Part shown: positions 21,345-31,109 of the stretch, one piece after another | Numbering within the stretch: position 1 is the first letter of the stretch | How the letters are laid out: every line of letters starts with the position of its first letter | Assembly (NCBI RefSeq): GCF_900111745.1 | Contig: NZ_FOIJ01000002.1 | Coordinates: forward strand, 62,001-126,000 | Reading direction: 5' to 3' | Length of the DNA: 64,000 bases | DNA from: Stigmatella erecta | Lineage (GTDB): Bacteria > Myxococcota > Myxococcia > Myxococcales > Myxococcaceae | Position numbers and translations under genes: made by a program | The notes under the pieces: generated by a model | Database searches by the model: none | The model's input: only the letters and a program-made list of their open reading frames with translations | What the model was told of the DNA's origin: nothing

Positions 21345-22375
21345 ACGCCGGCCATCCGCTGTGGCAGCTGGTGCTCTTCCGGCTGCGCGGGTTCATCCGG
21401 GAGCCCGAGGCGCTCTTCTGGGTCTTCGCCTTCCCCCTGCTCACCTCCCTGGCCCTGGGGGTTGCCTTCCGCAACCAGGCGCTGCCCGAGCTGGCGGTGG
21501 CGGTGGCCGACGGCCCCGAGGCGGACGCGCTCACCGCCGCGCTCGACGCGGTGGACGGGCTGACGGCCTCCCGGATGACCGAGGCCGCCGGGCGGGATGC
21601 GCTGCGCCGCGGCAAGGCCGCGCTGGTGCTGCTGCCCGGCACGCCCCCCCAGCTCGTCGTGGACCCCCAGCGCGAGGAGGGCCGCACCGCCCGGCTGATG
21701 ACCGCGGATGCCCTCAACCGGCTACAGGGCCGGGTGGACCCGGTGGCCCCCCAGCTCCAGGAGGTGACGGAGCCGGGCTCGCGCTACATCGACTTCCTCA
21801 TTCCGGGCCTGCTGGGCTTCGGGTTGCTGTCCTCCAGCCTGTGGGGGCTGGGCTGGGCCATCGTCCAGCTGCGCATGGGCAAGCTGCTCAAGCGGCTGGT
21901 GGCCACCCCCATGAAGCGCGCCCACTTCCTGCTGTCCTTTCTGCTCAGCCGCAGCCTCCTGTCGCTCGTGGAGATCCTCTTCTTCGTCGTCTTCGCCCGG
22001 CTGCTCTTCGACGTGCGCATGGCCGGCAGCTACCTGGCCTTCATCGGGCTGGCGCTCTTCGGCTCGGTGTCCTTTGGGGGCCTGGCGCTGCTGATCGTCG
22101 TCCGGGCGAAGACCTCGGAGACGGCCAACGGGCTGATGAACCTGGCCACCATGCCCATGATGCTGCTGTCGGGCGTGTTCTTCTCGGCCAGCCACTTCCC
22201 CGGGTGGATGCAGCCGTTGATCCAGGGGCTCCCCCTCACGGCCCTCAACGACGGCCTGCGCGCCATCATGATCGACGGCGCCCCGCTGGCCGCCCTCTGG
22301 CCGCAAAGTCTGGTACTGGGTGCGTGGGGCTTTCTCTCATTCTTGGTTGCACTGCGTTATTTCAAGTGGCTCTAG
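21341..22375 (+). CDS. ABC-2 type transporter permease
   Basis: A 344-residue integral membrane protein. One membrane segment near residue 20-40 is followed by an about 130-residue extracytoplasmic loop rich in Ala/Asp and then five more segments (GLLGFGLLSSSLWGLG, LLSLVEILFFVVFARLLF, YLAFIGLALFGSVSFGG, the MPMMLLSGVFFSASHFPGWM motif region, and a C-terminal one). The large loop and the LLSGVFF-P-W motif match the ABC-2 (YhgE/DrrB-like) permeases. It is coupled to the ATPase by an ATGA overlap. Confidence 0.92.
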   Translation: MNAGHPLWQLVLFRLRGFIREPEALFWVFAFPLLTSLALGVAFRNQALPELAVAVADGPEADALTAALDAVDGLTASRMTEAAGRDALRRGKAALVLLPGTPPQLVVDPQREEGRTARLMTADALNRLQGRVDPVAPQLQEVTEPGSRYIDFLIPGLLGFGLLSSSLWGLGWAIVQLRMGKLLKRLVATPMKRAHFLLSFLLSRSLLSLVEILFFVVFARLLFDVRMAGSYLAFIGLALFGSVSFGGLALLIVVRAKTSETANGLMNLATMPMMLLSGVFFSASHFPGWMQPLIQGLPLTALNDGLRAIMIDGAPLAALWPQSLVLGAWGFLSFLVALRYFKWL

Positions 22376-22424
22376 CCTTCACGCCCGGGAGGGTAAGCTC
22401 CGCGCCACCCTGGAGGTGATGTCC

Positions 22425-24032
22425 TTGAACGCCGCACGCCGTCTGCCCGCCCGCCACGTGGTGCCCCTGCTGTTCCTGCTCCTGGCGGCGGGCTGTCCCT
22501 CGACCGCGCGGCCCGTGCCCACCCCGGAGACGGTGCGCATCACCCTGCTGCACCTCAATGACGTGTACCAGTTCACCCCGCTGGAGCAGGGCCGGGTGGG
22601 AGGGCTCGCGCGCGTCGCCACCCTGCGCAAGCAGACGCTCGCCGAGTCCCCCCACACGCTGACGCTCTTCGCCGGCGACACGCTGGGCCCGTCGGTCGAA
22701 TCGCTCCTCGAGGTGAACGGCAAGCCGCTCCACGGCCGGCAGATGATCGACGCCTGGAACGCCGTGGGGGTGGACTATGCCGTCCCCGGCAACCACGAGT
22801 TCGACTTCGGGGATGGGGCGCTGAAGGACAGCATCCGCGCCTCGCGCTTCCCGTGGCTCGCCGCGAACATCTTCGACAACCACACGGGCCAGCCCTTCGA
22901 GGGCGTCGTCCCCTACGTCATCCGCGAGGTGGCCGGGGTGAAGGTGGGCCTGTTTGGCCTGCTCGTCCCCGACACCGAGGTGACCTCCAGCGTCTCCCAG
23001 GACACCAACATCCGGGACATCTGCACCACGGCCCGCCCGGTCGTCTCCCGGCTGCGCGCGCAGGGCGCCACGCTCATCGTCGCCCTCACCCACCTGGACC
23101 TGGCGCTGGACCAGGAGCTGGCGCGCTGCGTGTCCGTGGACCTCATCGTTGGAGGCCACGAGCACTACCGCATCGAGGACCGGACCACCGGCACCCCCAT
23201 CTTCAAGGTCGAGGCCGACGCGCGGGAGCTGGGACGGCTCGACCTGGATGTGGATGGACGGACCGGCCAGCTGAAGACGCTCGGCTGGCGCGTGTTCCCC
23301 GTGACGGATGCCATCCCGGACGATGCCGCCTTCGCCGAGGCCATGCGGCCCTACGACGCGCTCGTCGCGGACCTGTCCCAGCCCCTGGGCAACACCCCGG
23401 TGCCGCTCGATGCGCGCAAGACGGCCGTGCGCAGCCAGGAGACGAACCTGGCCTCGCTCGTGACGGACACCTTCCGCCAGGTCACCGGCACCGACGTGGT
23501 CCTCGTCAACGGGGGCGCCATCCGCGGCGACATCATCTTCCCCGCGGGCCCCCTCACCCGGCGGGACCTGCTCGCCATCTTCCCCTTCCGGGACGACCTG
23601 GTCCGGCTGGACGTCACCGGGGCCGTGCTGCTCGCGGCCCTGGAGAACGGGGTGAGCAAGAGCGCCGAGGACCCGGAACCCGGACGGTTTCCCCAGGTGT
23701 CCGGGCTGCGCTTCTCGTTCGATCCGGGCCAGCCCAAGGGCCAGCGCGTCCTCTGCGCGACGGTGGGCGGCAAGCCGGTGTCCCCCACCGCCACGTACAG
23801 CCTCGCCGTCACGCGCTTCATCGCCGGCGGCAAGGATGGCTACGAGGTGCTCCGCGGCCTGCCCTCCACCCCCCTCCTGCCGGAGGGCAAGACGCCCCGG
23901 GACATCGTGGGCGAGGCCCTGCGCACCGGAAAGCCCCGGCCCATGAGCCAGGGCGATGGGCGCATCCAGCGCATCGCCCGCGCCAGCCTGCGGCCCGGCG
24001 AGTGTGCCCCGCCCCCCGCCGCCGCCCGCTGA
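22425..24032 (+). CDS. 5'-nucleotidase / 2',3'-cyclic phosphodiesterase lipoprotein
   Basis: A 535-residue UshA/YfkN-type metallophosphatase. The N-terminus is a lipoprotein signal (PLLFLLLAAGC), so the enzyme is anchored at the periplasmic or outer face. The metallophosphatase domain has HLNDVYQF in the DxH region (the usual His of NDxH reads Tyr), then FAGDTLGPS, GNHEFDFGDG, LTHLDLALD and GGHEHYRI. The C-terminal 5'-nucleotidase domain has VNGGAIRGD. The start is set by the ribosome-binding site. GGAGGT lies 7 nt before the TTG at 22425 but only 1-2 nt before the ATG at 22419, so TTG is more likely; both give the same signal peptide. It probably feeds nucleoside salvage from extracellular nucleotides. 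Confidence 0.88.
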   Translation: MNAARRLPARHVVPLLFLLLAAGCPSTARPVPTPETVRITLLHLNDVYQFTPLEQGRVGGLARVATLRKQTLAESPHTLTLFAGDTLGPSVESLLEVNGKPLHGRQMIDAWNAVGVDYAVPGNHEFDFGDGALKDSIRASRFPWLAANIFDNHTGQPFEGVVPYVIREVAGVKVGLFGLLVPDTEVTSSVSQDTNIRDICTTARPVVSRLRAQGATLIVALTHLDLALDQELARCVSVDLIVGGHEHYRIEDRTTGTPIFKVEADARELGRLDLDVDGRTGQLKTLGWRVFPVTDAIPDDAAFAEAMRPYDALVADLSQPLGNTPVPLDARKTAVRSQETNLASLVTDTFRQVTGTDVVLVNGGAIRGDIIFPAGPLTRRDLLAIFPFRDDLVRLDVTGAVLLAALENGVSKSAEDPEPGRFPQVSGLRFSFDPGQPKGQRVLCATVGGKPVSPTATYSLAVTRFIAGGKDGYEVLRGLPSTPLLPEGKTPRDIVGEALRTGKPRPMSQGDGRIQRIARASLRPGECAPPPAAAR

Positions 24033-24039
24033 GCGCGCC

Positions 24040-24810
24040 CTACTCCACCGTCCAGCCGCGAAGCCGGTACACGGCCCGGCCCGCCAGCTCCCGGAGCGCA
24101 TCCGTGCTCGCGTTGAGGTGGTTGGCGCGGGGCAGCCAGCTTGGCGGGCGCTTCCCTGTCGAGGCCCGCACGTCCGCGGCCAGGGTGTCGGGGCGCAGCC
24201 CCACCGCGGCGAAGCACCCGGAGGCCCGGGGCAGGTGGGCGGCGCTGGTGATGAGCAGCAGCGTGTTCCAGCCCCGCTCCTGGACGAGCTTCTTCGACTC
24301 CAGCGCATTCTCGCGGGTGTTGCGGCTGAGTCCCTCGATGACGATGCGCTCGGGGGCGATGCCCCACTGCTGGAGCTGACTTTGGAGCACCTTGGACTCG
24401 ACGACGGCCTCCGGGCGGGTGTCCAGCGTGCCCCCGGACAGGAGCACCTGGCGCGCCTTGCCCTCCCGGAGCAGTTCGTAGCCGCGGAGAATCCGCTCGA
24501 CGGCGGCGTTGTACTCGGGGCGGCCCGAGCGCTCGGTGGCATCCGGATCCAACCCGCCCCCCAGCACGATGACCGCGTCGTAGACGACGCCGGGCCGGTA
24601 GGTCTCCTTCGCGCCGGCCTCCACCCAGCGCATGAGCGCGCCGGCCACCGGCTCGATGGAGAAGGCGTAGAGCACCCCCAGCCCCAGCACCTGGAGCCCG
24701 AGGGCCCGCCGTCCGCCGCGGCGCCACAAGAGCCCCAGCACGAGGAACAGCACGCCCCAGGTGAGCGGGCCCAGGAAGAGATCCAGAATCTTGGAGAGGA
24801 TGAGGAACAT
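24040..24810 (-). CDS. YdcF/ElyC-family protein (DUF218)
   Basis: A 256-residue membrane protein. Two membrane segments at the N-terminus (LTWGVLFLVLGLLW and ALGLQVLGLGVLYAF) are followed by a soluble DUF218 domain: DAVIVLGGGLDPD, VLLSGGT, EGLSRNTRENALESKK and LLLITSAAHLPRA. The nearest characterised relatives, ElyC and SanA, affect envelope synthesis and permeability; a precise reaction is not established. The ATG at 24810 is 29 nt after the stop of the Ser/Thr kinase gene, so nadK, the kinase and this gene are probably one transcript. Confidence 0.87.
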   Translation of the reverse strand: MFLILSKILDLFLGPLTWGVLFLVLGLLWRRGGRRALGLQVLGLGVLYAFSIEPVAGALMRWVEAGAKETYRPGVVYDAVIVLGGGLDPDATERSGRPEYNAAVERILRGYELLREGKARQVLLSGGTLDTRPEAVVESKVLQSQLQQWGIAPERIVIEGLSRNTRENALESKKLVQERGWNTLLLITSAAHLPRASGCFAAVGLRPDTLAADVRASTGKRPPSWLPRANHLNASTDALRELAGRAVYRLRGWTVE

Positions 24811-24839
24811 GGGGGGAGCGCGTCCGGCGGGGCCGGACG

Positions 24840-27329
24840 TTACCCGTCCTGCCTGCCGCGATGGAGCTGGATGTAATCCCGCGCTTCTTGCGCCTTCAGG
24901 GACTGCGGCGCCAGCTCCAGGAAGCGGCCGTAGTACTCCAGGGCCTCCTCGGTATTGCCGAGCCGCGCCGACACCTCGCCCAGCCCCTGGAAGCACTGGG
25001 CCGCAGCGGGCTCGTTCGCCAGGCACTCCCAGAACAGCTCCTTGGCCTTCTGGAATTGCTTCCGGGCGAGCTTGTCCCGGGCCTGCTTGTACTTCTCCGC
25101 CGCGGTGGCCGGCGATGGGTTGGGCGCGGACGTGACGCGGAGGTTCGGCCGGGAGGCGGAGACGGCGGGCGCCCCGGCGATGCTGACGTCCACCTCCGCG
25201 TCCCCATCCTCCTTCCACCGGGGCAGCGCGAGCCACAGCTCCCGGGCCCCCGTCACCGTGTAGGTGCCGGGCGCCAGCACATGCAGCACCTCGCCCACGG
25301 GCTGCGCGGACACCTGCACGGTGTCGTTCTCGCCGGGAAGGGCCACCAGGGCCACGGGGCTCACAGGAGCCCCCGGCCGGGCCCGGAGGGAGAGCTGGTA
25401 GCGGCGCTTGGGGTCAAGCTGGCGGACCGTGTACCGGCCTTCCAGGGCGAGCTGGTGCGCGAACCTGCGGGGGTTCAGCTCCTTGCGAACGGTCTTCTGG
25501 TCCGACTCGTCTCGCACGTTCAGGGTGAAGTCCTGGTGCTCGTTCTGCTCCACCGAGTCGCCGAACAGCACGAAGGCATTCAGCGCGCTGACGCCCGTCA
25601 CCTGGCGGGGGGCGGCGGCAACGGGCACCAGCCGCGCGGCGGGGGCCAGGTCCGGGCCCTCCAGGAAGAGGGAGGCCTGCCGGAAGAAGGAGGGCCGAGC
25701 CCCGGGCCCGCGCCCTTCCTGGACGAAGTGCCTGCCCGTGGTCCAGACCGTGTAGACCCGGTGCGGATCGAGCTCGACGCGCAGGGAGCGCGCCACCGGG
25801 CTGAAGGAATGCAACGCCTCGCTCAAGGTGAAGGAGACCGGCACTTGCCGCGTTCCGAAGCGGTCCCCGGCGCCGGGAAGCTCGGCGGCGGTGGGCTCCT
25901 GAGGGCGCGGCTCCAGCTCCATCAGGGAGACGTCCAGGCGTGACTGCAGCGTCCCCGCCGCGAACTCCTGCTCCCACGGAGCACGCCCCAGGAGGAAGAG
26001 CTCGACCCGCTGGGGTTGCTCCCGCTCGAGGGTGTCCAGCACCAGCGGGGTGACGCCCAGAATCTGGCCGTTGATGCGCACCTGGGCGCCGGCGGGCTCG
26101 GAGCGGATCTCCAGGGGCTCGGGCTTGCTGCGCTCCAGCCACACCACCCAGGCGAGCCCCAGCACCACCAGCGCGGCCGCCACCCAGCCGGTGTACGAGC
26201 GCCCCTCGGCCACGGCCTCGGTCCGGGGAGACGTGAGGAGCGCGGGGGCCTCCTCGGGAACCGTCTTGGCCTCCAGGGGCTCCGAGAGCTCGGGCCCAGG
26301 GGCCGCTGGCGCGGAGGAAGGCGCGGCGGCGGTCCACTGGGCCAGTTGCAGCTGGAACGTCCCCGTCACGGGCGGGGGCGTGCCTCGCTCCACCAGCTCC
26401 GGCGTGTAGAGCCACTCCATCAGGTGCTGGAGGGTGTTGGCCGCGAACAGCGGCGCCCGCTGGGCCAGCCACCGCGTCAGCTCCAGCCGCAGCGCCTCCG
26501 CGCTCTCGGGGCGGGCCTCGCGCCGGGTGGACAGCACCCGGTCCACGAGGTGGGCCAGCGAGGGCTCCACGGTGGGGTTGTTCTGGAGCAGCGGGACGAG
26601 CCGCCCCTTCACGATGCGCTCCATCACCTGCATCTGCGCGCCCTCCGCCGGCAGGCGCCCACACAGCAGTCGGTAGAGCACCACGCCCACGGAGTACACG
26701 TCCGAGCGGGCATCGAGCTCCCGGCCCTGGGCCTGCTCCGGGGACAGGTACAGGTACTTGCCCTTCACCACCCCGGCCTCCGTCTCCTGGCGCCCGGCGA
26801 GCCGCGCCTTGGCGATGCCGAAGTCGGAGATCTTCACCTCGCCCTCGTAGCTGACGAGCACGTTGTCCGGAGAGATGTCCCGGTGCACGAGCCCCAGGGG
26901 GCGCCGGTGCTCATCCGTGCGCGTGTGGGCATGGTGCAGGCCCTTGCACATCTCGATGGCGATGCTCACCGCCAGCGGCGCCGGCAGCGCGGCGAGTCCC
27001 TTGGCCTGGGCGCGCTTGAGGACGCGCGACAGGGGCTGGCCCTCCACCAGCTCCATGGCCAGGAAGTACTCGCCGTCCACCTGCCCGAAGTCGAAGACCT
27101 GGACGATGTTGCCGTGGCTGAGCCCCACCGAGACGCGGGCCTCCTGGATGAACATCTCCACGAAGGCAGGGTGCTCCGCGTACTGCGTCAGGACGCGCTT
27201 GATGACCAGGGGCTTGGTGACGCCCGGCGCGGCCAGGTACCGCGCCCGGTAGACGGCCGCCATGCCCCCTGTCCCCAGACATTCCAGTAGCTCGTACTTC
27301 CCGAAAGGGACCGCCTGGGTCTCACGCAC
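24840..27329 (-). CDS. Ser/Thr protein kinase with PEGA and TPR regions
   Basis: An 829-residue Hanks-type kinase. The catalytic domain covers about residues 10-290 with the glycine loop LGTGGMAAVYRA, Lys44 (VIKRVL), catalytic HRD at 149-151 and DFG at 169-171, so it looks active. A single membrane segment (381-398, GWVAAALVVLGLAWVVWL) leads to an extracytoplasmic part starting with a PEGA-like unit (PLEIRSEPAGAQVRINGQ). A long beta-rich region follows, then two or so TPR-like helical repeats at about 750-825. The layout suggests a transmembrane sensor of envelope state or partner proteins. The GTG start has no clear Shine-Dalgarno sequence. It lies 56 nt after nadK. Confidence 0.93.
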   Translation of the reverse strand: MRETQAVPFGKYELLECLGTGGMAAVYRARYLAAPGVTKPLVIKRVLTQYAEHPAFVEMFIQEARVSVGLSHGNIVQVFDFGQVDGEYFLAMELVEGQPLSRVLKRAQAKGLAALPAPLAVSIAIEMCKGLHHAHTRTDEHRRPLGLVHRDISPDNVLVSYEGEVKISDFGIAKARLAGRQETEAGVVKGKYLYLSPEQAQGRELDARSDVYSVGVVLYRLLCGRLPAEGAQMQVMERIVKGRLVPLLQNNPTVEPSLAHLVDRVLSTRREARPESAEALRLELTRWLAQRAPLFAANTLQHLMEWLYTPELVERGTPPPVTGTFQLQLAQWTAAAPSSAPAAPGPELSEPLEAKTVPEEAPALLTSPRTEAVAEGRSYTGWVAAALVVLGLAWVVWLERSKPEPLEIRSEPAGAQVRINGQILGVTPLVLDTLEREQPQRVELFLLGRAPWEQEFAAGTLQSRLDVSLMELEPRPQEPTAAELPGAGDRFGTRQVPVSFTLSEALHSFSPVARSLRVELDPHRVYTVWTTGRHFVQEGRGPGARPSFFRQASLFLEGPDLAPAARLVPVAAAPRQVTGVSALNAFVLFGDSVEQNEHQDFTLNVRDESDQKTVRKELNPRRFAHQLALEGRYTVRQLDPKRRYQLSLRARPGAPVSPVALVALPGENDTVQVSAQPVGEVLHVLAPGTYTVTGARELWLALPRWKEDGDAEVDVSIAGAPAVSASRPNLRVTSAPNPSPATAAEKYKQARDKLARKQFQKAKELFWECLANEPAAAQCFQGLGEVSARLGNTEEALEYYGRFLELAPQSLKAQEARDYIQLHRGRQDG

Positions 27330-27385
27330 AATGCGTGTAGCCTAGCACCGCCTCCCGCCCCCGCCCCATTCCCTCTCCTGGTTGC

Positions 27386-28231
27386 TCAGCGCTCGCCCCA
27401 GTGGAGCCGCTGCCGGAGGATGGTGAAATACGCCACACGCGGGTTGCGGATCAGGTTGACCCGGTTGGGCGAGCGCACCACCTCGATGCAGTCATTGCCC
27501 TGCAGCCCGTGGCCCGTCTGCCCATCCAGGGTGAGGTACGTGTCCGCCGTCTCCCGGCGCAGGGTGATGCGGATGACGCGGTCGGCGGGCACCACGATGG
27601 CGCGCTGGGTGAGCGCGTGCGAGCAGATGGGGGACAGGATGGTGCAGTCCACCGAGGGGTGGACGATGGGGCCGCCGGCCGACAGCGAGTAGGCCGTGGA
27701 GCCCGTGGGCGTGGCCAGGATGATGCCATCGGACTTGTAGGTGGTGATGGGCACCCCGTCGATGGACGTCTCGTGGTCGGCGATGCGCGCCAGCGCCCCC
27801 TTGTTGATGACGATGTCGTTGAGGACCTCTTCCTCGATGATGGACCGCCCCTCGCGCACCAGCCGGCACGTGAGCTTCATGCGCGAGTCCACGTTGAAGC
27901 GGCCCGCCAGCACCTCGTCCAGGTGGAAGAAGAGCTCCTCCACGGGCACCTCGGTCATGAAGCCCAGGCTGCCCAGGTTCACCCCGAGGATGGGCACGGC
28001 CCGGCCCGCCAGCAGCCGCGCGGTGTAGATGAGCGTGCCATCCCCGCCGAGCACCACCACCAGGTCGGCCCGCTGGGCCAGCTCCCGGTCCTCCACCCGC
28101 GGCCAGCCCAGCTCCTGGGACAGGTAGCGCTCTCCCAGCACGGTGAGGTGCGGGTAGCGCTCGCAGATTCGGGCCGCCAGCGCGGCCGCCTCCTTCTTGT
28201 CCCTCTTCGCGACGATGGCCAGGGTCTGCAC
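27386..28231 (-). CDS. nadK: NAD kinase
   Basis: A 281-residue ATP-NAD kinase making NADP+. The signature GGDGT is in VVVLGGDGTLIYTARL, followed by NLGSLGFMTEV and the NE-like segment EVLNDIVINKGALARI. The GST loop LATPTGSTAYSLSAGGPIV contacts the nucleotide. The length and motif order match bacterial NadK. Translation starts at GTG (28231). It is divergent from rarA (74 nt between starts) and leads the nadK-kinase-ydcF transcript. Confidence 0.96.
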   Translation of the reverse strand: MQTLAIVAKRDKKEAAALAARICERYPHLTVLGERYLSQELGWPRVEDRELAQRADLVVVLGGDGTLIYTARLLAGRAVPILGVNLGSLGFMTEVPVEELFFHLDEVLAGRFNVDSRMKLTCRLVREGRSIIEEEVLNDIVINKGALARIADHETSIDGVPITTYKSDGIILATPTGSTAYSLSAGGPIVHPSVDCTILSPICSHALTQRAIVVPADRVIRITLRRETADTYLTLDGQTGHGLQGNDCIEVVRSPNRVNLIRNPRVAYFTILRQRLHWGER

Positions 28232-28305
28232 GGTGGCGGAAGCTTTTAGTCCAGGAAGGCAAGGCGCGCTGGAGGAAATGTGCCCAAGCGATAGGTTCCA
28301 CGCAT

Positions 28306-29637
28306 ATGGACCTCTTTGAACATGCGGGCCAAAAGGACCAGGAAGCCCAGGCGCCGCTCGCCGAGCGCATGCGCCCCACCACGCTGGCCGACTTCGCCGG
28401 GCAGGAGCACCTGACGGGCGAGGGCCGGTTCCTCCGCCGGGTCATCGAGCAGGATCAGGTGCCCTCGCTCATCCTCTGGGGCCCCCCGGGCACGGGGAAA
28501 ACCACCCTGGCGCGCGTCATCGCCCAGGCCACCGGCGCCTCGTTCGAGTCGCTCTCGGCGGTGCTCTCCGGCGTGAAGGACATCCGCGAGACGGTGGCCC
28601 GGGCCCAGGAGCGCTGGCGGCTGCACCGGCAGCGCTCCCTGCTCTTCATCGACGAGATCCACCGCTTCAACAAGTCCCAGCAGGATGCGCTGCTGCCCCA
28701 CGTGGAGAAGGGCACGGTGACGCTGATTGGGGCCACCACGGAGAACCCCTCCTTCGAGGTGAACGCGGCGCTCCTGTCCCGCGCCCGCGTCGTCACCCTG
28801 CGCGGGCTGGAGGAGGAAGAACTCCTGGCGGTGCTGCGCCGGGCGCTGACGGATGCCAAGGGGCTCGGCGGCAAGGTGCAGGTGGAGGAGGAGGCCCTGC
28901 AGTTCATCGCCCAGGCGGCCGGCGGCGATGCGCGCAAGGCGCTCACCGCCCTGGAGGCCGCCGCCTCCTATGGCGGCACCCGGGTGGACCGGAAGGCCGC
29001 GGAGGAGGCGATGCAGCAGAAGGCGCTGCTCTACGACAAGGGCGGCGAGGAGCACTACAACGTCGTCAGCGCCTTCATCAAATCCATGCGCGGCTCGGAC
29101 GTGGACGCGGCGCTCTACTGGATGGCGCGCATGCTGGAGGCCGGCGAGGACCCGGTGTTCCTCTTCCGGCGCATGGTCATCTTCGCCTCGGAGGACATCG
29201 GCAACGCGGACCCGCGGGCCCTGAGCGTGGCGGTGGACGCGCTGCACGCCTTCCAGCTCATGGGGCTGCCCGAGGGGGCGCTGCCGCTCACCCAGGCGGT
29301 GACGTACCTGGCGCTGGCGCCCAAGTCGAACGCCGTCATCGCCTCCTATGGCGCGGCGCGCGCGGCGGTGGCCCAGGAGGGCGCGCTGCCGGTGCCCCTG
29401 CACCTGCGCAACGCGCCCACCAAGCTGATGAAGAGCCTGGGCTACGGCGGCGGCTACAAGTACCCCCACAACTTCGAGGGCCACTACGTCCCCGAGGACT
29501 ACCTGCCCGAGGCGCTCAAGGCCCGGCGCTTCTACAAGCCGAGCGCCAACGGGCTGGAGCGGGAGCTGTCCGAGCGCTACGCGGACATCCAGCGGCAGCT
29601 CGCCTCACGGGGACGCGAGCCGGGCGAGGAGGGCTGA
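28306..29637 (+). CDS. rarA: Replication-associated recombination protein A (MgsA/RarA AAA+ ATPase)
   Basis: A 443-residue clamp-loader-like AAA+ ATPase that acts at stalled forks. Walker A is WGPPGTGKTTLARV, Walker B LLFIDEIHRFNKSQQDALLPHVE, sensor 1 LIGATTENPSFEVN, and Arg finger region LLSRARV. The C-terminal MgsA part contains EHYNVVSAFIKSMRGSD and the signature AYMMARMLEAGEDP-like stretch (here YWMARMLEAGEDPVFLFRR). The ATG at 28306 begins MDLFEHA. It converges with the NtrC-type regulator gene, 17 nt between stops. Confidence 0.95.
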   Translation: MDLFEHAGQKDQEAQAPLAERMRPTTLADFAGQEHLTGEGRFLRRVIEQDQVPSLILWGPPGTGKTTLARVIAQATGASFESLSAVLSGVKDIRETVARAQERWRLHRQRSLLFIDEIHRFNKSQQDALLPHVEKGTVTLIGATTENPSFEVNAALLSRARVVTLRGLEEEELLAVLRRALTDAKGLGGKVQVEEEALQFIAQAAGGDARKALTALEAAASYGGTRVDRKAAEEAMQQKALLYDKGGEEHYNVVSAFIKSMRGSDVDAALYWMARMLEAGEDPVFLFRRMVIFASEDIGNADPRALSVAVDALHAFQLMGLPEGALPLTQAVTYLALAPKSNAVIASYGAARAAVAQEGALPVPLHLRNAPTKLMKSLGYGGGYKYPHNFEGHYVPEDYLPEALKARRFYKPSANGLERELSERYADIQRQLASRGREPGEEG

Positions 29638-29654
29638 ACCGGGGGCCGAGGCCC

Positions 29655-31109
29655 TCAGGCCACCTCTAACGGGGAGCTGTCGTTGCCGTCCGCCTTGCGC
29701 TGCTTCATGGTGCGGCCGGCCACCTCGTACTGCTTGAGCAGGCGGCGGAAGTTGGAGCGGTCCACCCCGGCGGCGCGCGCGGCGCTGGAGACGTTGTTGT
29801 TGTTCTTCTCCAGCAGCGCCGTGAGGTAGCGCCGCTCGAAGGCGCGCATCGCCAGGCGCTTGGCCTGGGCGTACGGCAGGTGCGCCAGGCTGAACACCTC
29901 CACGGGCGAGCCGGCCTGCGGGGCCTCCTGGAAGCCCGGCGGCAGGTCCTCCACGTCCAGCACCTCGTTGGAGGTGAGCACCACGGCGCGCTCGATGACG
30001 TTCTCCAGCTCGCGCACGTTGCCCGTCCACCGGTTCACGGTGAGCGCCTCCATGGCGCGCGGGGTGAAGCCCGTCACCTTCTTGTCCAGCTTGGCCGCGT
30101 ACAGCTTCAGGAAGTGGTGCGCGAGCAGCGGCACGTCCTCCGGCCGGTCGCGCAGCGGCGGCAGGTCGATGGTGATGACGTTGAGGCGGTAGAAGAGGTC
30201 CTCGCGGAAGCGGCCCTGCTCCTTGGCGCGCGTCAGATCCACGTGCGTGGCGGCGATCACGCGCACGTCCACCTTCACGGGCTCGTTGGCGCCCACGCGC
30301 TTCACCTCGCCCTCCTGCAGCACGCGCAAGAGGCGCACCTGGGTGGCGGGCGGCACGTCGCCGATTTCATCCAGGAAGATGGTGCCGCCGTCGGCCGCCT
30401 CGAAGAGGCCCTTCTTGTTGCCGGTGGCGCCCGTGAAGGCCCCCTTCATGTGGCCGAACAGCTCGCTCTCCAGCAGCGTCTCGGTGAGGGCCGAACAGTT
30501 CACCGCGACGAAGGGCTTGTCCTTGCGCGCGCTGCGGTAGTGGATGGCGCGGGCCACCAGCTCCTTGCCCGTGCCGCTCTCGCCCTGGATGAGCACCGTG
30601 GCGGTGGAGTGGCTCACCGTCTCCACCAGCTTGAAGACGGCGCGCATCTGCGAGGACTGGCCGATGAGGTCCTCGAACTGGCTGCGCGCGGTGAGCGCCT
30701 CCTCCAGCGCCCGCGTCCGGTCCTTCAGCGCCTTGCGCTCGGCGGCCTTGCCCACCGTGAGGCTCAGGTCGTCGATGTCCTCGAAGGGCTTGGTGAGGTA
30801 GTCGTACGCGCCGGCCTTCACCGCCTCCACCGCCGTCTCCACCGTGGCGTAGGCGGTCATCATGATGACCTCCACGTCGGGCCGCTCGGCCTTGATGGCC
30901 TTGAGCAAGTCCATGCCGGACAGGTGGGGCATGTTGATGTCCAGCACCGCCACGTCGATGGACGGATCCTTCGCCGCCGTCAGCCCTTCCACCGCATCGT
31001 CGATGGCGACGATGGGATACCCCTCGCGCTGGAGAATCGAGGTGACGGCCTTGAGGACTACGGGGTCATCGTCCACCACGAGGATCTTGGCGCGTTTGGG
31101 CTGGTTCAC
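29655..31109 (-). CDS. NtrC-family sigma-54-dependent response regulator
   Basis: A 484-residue activator. The receiver domain has VVDDDP and phospho-acceptor Asp57 (VAVLDINMP). The AAA+ domain has Walker A GESGTGKELVARAIH, the sigma-54 contact loop GAFTGA, and Walker B GGTIFLDEIG. The C-terminus is a Fis-type HTH (NNNNVSSAARAAGVDRSNFRRLLK). All functional motifs for sigma-54 activation are present. The start codon overlaps the upstream kinase stop (GTGA), so the two are translationally coupled cognate partners. A sigma-54 promoter precedes the kinase gene, suggesting autoregulation. Confidence 0.95.
   Translation of the reverse strand: MNQPKRAKILVVDDDPVVLKAVTSILQREGYPIVAIDDAVEGLTAAKDPSIDVAVLDINMPHLSGMDLLKAIKAERPDVEVIMMTAYATVETAVEAVKAGAYDYLTKPFEDIDDLSLTVGKAAERKALKDRTRALEEALTARSQFEDLIGQSSQMRAVFKLVETVSHSTATVLIQGESGTGKELVARAIHYRSARKDKPFVAVNCSALTETLLESELFGHMKGAFTGATGNKKGLFEAADGGTIFLDEIGDVPPATQVRLLRVLQEGEVKRVGANEPVKVDVRVIAATHVDLTRAKEQGRFREDLFYRLNVITIDLPPLRDRPEDVPLLAHHFLKLYAAKLDKKVTGFTPRAMEALTVNRWTGNVRELENVIERAVVLTSNEVLDVEDLPPGFQEAPQAGSPVEVFSLAHLPYAQAKRLAMRAFERRYLTALLEKNNNNVSSAARAAGVDRSNFRRLLKQYEVAGRTMKQRKADGNDSSPLEVA

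Noticed and set aside
20388-22375. A drug-resistance exporter with named substrate
   Set aside because: The ATPase resembles DrrA-type proteins, but the substrate cannot be inferred from sequence or neighbours.
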